Shown here: positions 62,499-64,000 of the stretch, piece after piece
Numbering within the stretch: position 1 is the stretch's first letter
How the letters are laid out: every line of letters begins with the position of its first letter
Assembly: GCF_016892605.1 (NCBI RefSeq)
Contig: NZ_JAFEMV010000001.1
Location: 248,001 to 312,000 of the forward strand
DNA length: 64,000 nucleotides
Source of the DNA: Desemzia sp. RIT 804
Lineage (GTDB): Bacteria; Bacillota; Bacilli; Lactobacillales; Carnobacteriaceae
Direction of reading: 5' to 3'
Position numbers and translations under genes: made by a program
Notes under the pieces: generated by a model
Told to the model about the DNA's origin: nothing
What the model saw: the letters and a program-made list of their open reading frames with translations, nothing else
Databases searched by the model: none

Positions 62499-63506
62499 TT
62501 GTCTCAAAAAGACATTGAAACTCTTTTTAGTCAATTAGATAGTACAGTTCAATTGTTAAGAAACGAAATCGATTTTTCATACTTGGAAGCATTGACTGAA
62601 TCAGGAAGTAATCTGATTGAAAAAAATATTCCTGCTGAAATGAAGAATATTTTGAGTCCAGCAACAGCAGATAAATTAACTGAAATTTATCAAGGTGTAG
62701 ATACAGCTCATACGGAACCTGAAGATATCCGAAAAAGTTTGCAATTAGCTATCTTAAAAGGATTGAAAGAGGATAAAGTACAAGCGAATCATCAAATGAC
62801 ACCAGATGCTATTGGATTTATGTTTGTGTATTTTATCGAAAAAGTGCGAGACACTTCTTTGAAAAAAATGCGTATTCTAGATCCAACTGTTGGTACAGGC
62901 AATTTGCTTTCAACAGTTTACAACGCTTTAGCTACTGCAGATATTGAGGTAGAAGCAGAAGGAATTGAAAATGATGATTTACTTATTGACTTAGCAGCGA
63001 TGGCCACAAAGCTTCAAAGGCAAAACGTTAAATTGACACACCAAGATGCTGTTCAGGATCTATTAGTAGACCCTGTGGACTTAGTGGTTAGCGATTTACC
63101 GATTGGCTACTATCCAGTTGATGAAAGAGCGAAAACTTATACGTCGGCAGCAAAAGAAGGGCATTCCTTTGCGCATCATTTGCTGATTGAACAAAGCATG
63201 AAGTACTTGAAACCAAATGCGTTTGGTCTATTTTTAGTGCCTAAACTGATGTTTGAAACGCCAGAAGCGGCATCTTTGATGAAAGCCATCCAAGAATTAG
63301 GTTATTTACAAGGAATGTTGCATTTGCCGAAAGAATTATTTGCAAATGAACAATCACAAAAATCTATTTTGCTGCTTCAAAAAAATGGGGACCAAGCAGA
63401 GCAAGCCAAACAAGTATTGCTCGGAAATATTCCTGATTTGAAAAACCAACAATCCATGTTAAAATTTATGCAGGAAGTGGATAACTGGAAGAAAGAAAAT
63501 TTGTAA
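62499..63506 (+). CDS. ytxK: YtxK-type class I methyltransferase
   Basis: This 335-aa protein resembles N6-adenine DNA methylases: a helical N-terminal part, then motif I RILDPTVGTGNLLSTV. The catalytic position reads SDLPIGYYP instead of the usual NPPY/NPPF. The gene lies directly upstream of ackA, as ytxK does in Bacillus. AGAGG at 62485-62489 fits TTG 62499 with 9 nt spacing; ATG 62490 would leave no spacing. The target is unknown, and restriction-system partners are absent. Confidence 0.85.
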   Translation: MSQKDIETLFSQLDSTVQLLRNEIDFSYLEALTESGSNLIEKNIPAEMKNILSPATADKLTEIYQGVDTAHTEPEDIRKSLQLAILKGLKEDKVQANHQMTPDAIGFMFVYFIEKVRDTSLKKMRILDPTVGTGNLLSTVYNALATADIEVEAEGIENDDLLIDLAAMATKLQRQNVKLTHQDAVQDLLVDPVDLVVSDLPIGYYPVDERAKTYTSAAKEGHSFAHHLLIEQSMKYLKPNAFGLFLVPKLMFETPEAASLMKAIQELGYLQGMLHLPKELFANEQSQKSILLLQKNGDQAEQAKQVLLGNIPDLKNQQSMLKFMQEVDNWKKENL

Positions 63507-63527
63507 GAGAAGAAAAGGGGAAGAAAC

Positions 63528-64000
63528 ATGTCAAAAACAATTGCAATTAATGCTGGTAGTTCAAGTTTAAAATTTACTTTATTTGAAATGCCGGAAGAAA
63601 GAGTTATTTCATCTGGAATTATTGAAAGAATCGGATTAAAAGATTCTATCTTCACTACAAAATACAATGGTGAAAAATACAATGTTACAGAAGACATTGA
63701 CAACCATGAAATTGCTATCCAAAAAGTGTTGGATAAATTGATTGAATTAAATGTTATCGCAAGCTACGATGAAATCGAAGGTGTCGGACACCGTGTAGTT
63801 GCTGGGGGAGAAGATTTTAAAGAATCTGCTCTTATCGACAACGACGTATTAGCAAAAATTGAACAATTAGCAGACTTAGCTCCTTTACACAATCCTGCAA
63901 ATGCAACAGGAATCAAAGCATTTAAAAAATTATTACCAAACATTACTAGTGTAGCGGTATTTGATACTTCTTTCCACACTACAATGCCAGCTGAAAATTA
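63528..64000 (+). CDS. ackA: Acetate kinase, N-terminal part
   Basis: Acetate kinase makes ATP from acetyl phosphate. The first 157 codons are present and the window ends inside the gene. The N-terminal phosphate motif [18 protein letters not shown] (substrate Arg) and [12 protein letters not shown] (catalytic Asp region) are visible. AAAAGGGG lies about 9 nt before the ATG. It is 21 bp behind ytxK and probably co-transcribed. Confidence 0.97.
   Translation, partial: MSKTIAINAGSSSLKFTLFEMPEERVISSGIIERIGLKDSIFTTKYNGEKYNVTEDIDNHEIAIQKVLDKLIELNVIASYDEIEGVGHRVVAGGEDFKESALIDNDVLAKIEQLADLAPLHNPANATGIKAFKKLLPNITSVAVFDTSFHTTMPAEN

Overview
This is an AT-rich Gram-positive chromosome segment. Lactobacillales traits are plain: the dcw cluster lacks ftsW and murB, T-box leaders control aminoacyl-tRNA synthetases, ribosomal protein L27 carries a cleavable N-terminus next to its Prp protease, and luxS, XpaC/TelA and YueI genes are present. 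Gene content and order suggest Carnobacteriaceae, most likely Carnobacterium; this is inference without a database search. No rRNA, tRNA, CRISPR array, prophage or intact transposase was found.

Layout. 1-6.4 kb: ribosome assembly and housekeeping (yqeG-yqeH-yhbY-nadD-yqeK-rsfS-yqeM-tmcAL-yceD-rpmF). 6.5-25.1 kb: DUF3397, then the division and cell-wall cluster mraZ-rsmH-ftsL-ftsI-mraY-murD-murG-divIB-ftsA-ftsZ-yggS-sepF-ylmG-ylmH-divIVA, closed by a T-box and ileS. 25.2-36.7 kb: a stress and housekeeping stretch on both strands (cold-shock gene, GlsB-like protein, telA-xpaC, Nudix hydrolase, mtnN, GNAT, yueI, an acetyltransferase/ROK-like/HAD/YktB group, luxS, rpsD, fRMsr). 36.9-43.7 kb: ezrA, cysteine desulfurase-thiI, an NmrA-like reductase, tpx and a merR gene. 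43.7-57.5 kb: T-box-valS, folC, a HAD hydrolase, radC, a second csp, malic enzyme-fumC, mreBCD and minCD. 57.5-60.9 kb: a T-box-controlled amino-acid ABC transporter with two binding proteins. 60.9-64 kb: rplU-prp-rpmA, ytxK and the start of ackA.

How it fits together. Peptidoglycan precursor synthesis (MraY, MurD, MurG), the divisome (FtsL, FtsI, DivIB, FtsA, FtsZ, SepF, EzrA), the elongasome (MreBCD) and site selection (MinCD, DivIVA) lie in one window. Translation supply (IleS, ValS, L32, L21, L27, S4, RsmH, TmcAL) is interleaved and governed by RNA leaders.

The least ordinary feature is a dispersed family of about 120-bp intergenic repeats (1.6-1.84, 6.92-7.19, 39.99 and 62.15-62.31 kb). 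Their ends, one bulge and the apical loop are conserved, while three stems change sequence yet keep pairing. The units often start directly at a stop codon. I did not recognise the family, and it is the best candidate here for an undescribed element. A second repeat type, with inverted arms, sits beside each cold-shock gene. Other points worth checking are an inverted second MraZ-type operator, a 19-bp-spacer MerR promoter, a hairpin between the murG Shine-Dalgarno and start, a hairpin over the radC Shine-Dalgarno, and an intrinsic-terminator-like hairpin in the malic enzyme leader.
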